In this document: piece by piece, positions 4,514 to 5,328 of the stretch
Position numbering within the stretch: the stretch's first letter is position 1
Layout of the letters: each line of letters starts with the position of its first letter
NCBI GenBank assembly: GCA_021767885.1
Contig: JAASSM010000175.1
Location: forward strand, 1-5,328
Direction of reading: 5' to 3'
Length of the DNA: 5,328 bases
DNA from: a bacterium
GTDB taxonomy: Bacteria; Krumholzibacteriota; Krumholzibacteria; LZORAL124-64-63
The notes under the pieces: model-generated
The model's input: the letters and a program-made list of their open reading frames with translations, nothing else
Told to the model about the DNA's origin: nothing
The model's database searches: none
Translations under genes and position numbers: made by a program

Positions 4514-5328
4514 ATGACCCCAGAGGATCGCCGCCACTTCATCCGGACCCTGCCGCTGGCCGAGCTGCATCGGCACTTCGACGGCTCCTGCCGACCGAAG
4601 ACCCTCTGGGAGTACTCCGAGAAGTACTACCGCGCCGTCCCCGGCCTCGATTACGAGGAGTTCCGCCACTACCTGCAGTGGGACGACGCCAAGGACCGCA
4701 ACCTGCTCGACTACCTCAGCAAGTTCGACCTGCCCCTGCAGTACACGCAGTTCTACGAGAACATCAAGCGCATCGCCTACGAGATCGCCGAGGACGCCTA
4801 CAACGAGGGCATCCGCGTCCTGGAGCTGCGCACCAATCCCTTCATCCATCGTCGCGCCGGCCTCTCCACGCGGCAGGTGGTCCACGCCACGCGCAAGGGG
4901 CTGGCCCGGTTCGGCGAGGCGCATCCGGACTTCCGCGCGGGCATCGTGATCATCGCCATGCGCAACCACGGCGGCAACATGGCGCGGGTGCTGCTGCGCG
5001 AGGTGATCGGCGAGAAGGCCGAGTGGCACAACGGCCCCGGCGTGATCGGGTTCGACATCGCCGGCGCCGAGCCGCCCTTCCCGCCCATCCTCTTCGCCAA
5101 GGCCTACGAGCTGGCCGGCAAGATGGGGCTGGGCACCACCGTCCACGCTGGCGAGGCCACCGGCCCGGAGCGGGTCTGGGAGGCGGTGGAGAACCTGGCG
5201 CCGCGGCGCATCGGCCACGGCACCAGCGCCGCCCGCGATCCCGAGCTGCTGCGGCGCCTCGCGCGCGACGGCATCGTGGTGGAGTGCTGCCTGACGTCGA
5301 ACATCCACACCGGCGCCATCGATCGCTA
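4514..5328 (+). CDS. add: Adenosine deaminase (3' end outside window)
   Basis: The frame is open from ATG 4514 to the right edge: 271 codons of an expected 330-345. The enzyme hydrolyses adenosine (and deoxyadenosine) to inosine and ammonia in purine salvage. It is a cytoplasmic TIM-barrel metal enzyme. Seen in order: the zinc pair ELHRHFDGS (H19, H21; D23), VLELRTNP (102-109), GFDIAGAE (179-186), TVHAGEATGPE (209-219) with zinc ligand H211 and catalytic E214, RRIGHG (231-236) with H235, and ECCLTSNIHTGAI (257-269), very close to E. coli Add. The final zinc-binding Asp (SxNTDDP region) lies beyond the edge. The usual GDE after the DLAG-type strand is GAE here. Adenine deaminase is less likely because the DLAG-type strand is kept. 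A 6-aminodeoxyfutalosine deaminase of the same family cannot be excluded. Confidence 0.9.
   Translation, partial: MTPEDRRHFIRTLPLAELHRHFDGSCRPKTLWEYSEKYYRAVPGLDYEEFRHYLQWDDAKDRNLLDYLSKFDLPLQYTQFYENIKRIAYEIAEDAYNEGIRVLELRTNPFIHRRAGLSTRQVVHATRKGLARFGEAHPDFRAGIVIIAMRNHGGNMARVLLREVIGEKAEWHNGPGVIGFDIAGAEPPFPPILFAKAYELAGKMGLGTTVHAGEATGPERVWEAVENLAPRRIGHGTSAARDPELLRRLARDGIVVECCLTSNIHTGAIDR

Noticed and set aside
2442..4517. A 691-codon plus-strand open frame antisense to pta, the regulator and the nadE-like gene
   Set aside because: It runs opposite three well-identified genes and reads as repetitive G/A/V/H/D/Q-rich sequence with no recognisable domain. Long antisense frames are expected opposite high-GC codon-biased genes.
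4274..5308. A 344-codon minus-strand frame opposite add
   Set aside because: It overlaps a clear add with a perfect ribosome-binding site. Its own sequence is a composition artefact that ends in a shifted frame of the nadE start.

Overview
The window is a GC-rich bacterial chromosomal segment, dense with genes and with short spacers. It shows no sign of a mobile element, phage, CRISPR array or RNA gene. The proteins look proteobacterial: an E. coli-like Add deaminase, an IscR-type Rrf2 regulator, and a short Pta paired with AckA. The promoter candidates are of the sigma-70 type. I infer a high-GC proteobacterium, possibly gammaproteobacterial, but cannot name a genus.

Layout. Bases 1-356 (+) hold the C-terminal end of a PhzF-family protein. 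It converges on the ackA end across a strong 18-bp palindrome (383-400). Bases 402-3245 (-) hold, in transcription order, an Rrf2-family Fe-S-type regulator (3245-2808), a short phosphate acetyltransferase (pta, 2632-1637) and acetate kinase (ackA, 1619-402). pta and ackA are 17 bp apart and are clearly one unit. The regulator is separated from pta by a 175-bp gap that contains hairpins and possibly a promoter. Upstream and on the same strand lies an NAD+ synthase-like gene (4352-3366). It is transcribed divergently from an adenosine deaminase gene (4514 to the right edge, truncated), across a 161-bp spacer with promoter candidates in both directions.

How it works together. Pta and AckA interconvert acetyl-CoA, acetyl phosphate and acetate with ATP formation (overflow or fermentative energy conservation, or acetate uptake in reverse). 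The regulator upstream keeps the three Cys and one His expected to hold an IscR-like [2Fe-2S] cluster, so this acetyl-phosphate node may be under redox, Fe-S or NO-responsive control. The best regulatory signal in the window is a promoter in front of the regulator (TTGAAA-N17-TTTAAT). A perfect inverted repeat, AAAGACG-N9-CGTCTTT, sits exactly between and over its -35 and -10 boxes, a natural site for autoregulation. The pta leader also carries two mutually exclusive inverted-repeat folds.

Most of the window is recognisable core metabolism. The novel content, if any, lies in the regulatory architecture of the rrf2-pta-ackA group and in an insertion-bearing NAD synthase homologue, not in an unknown gene system.
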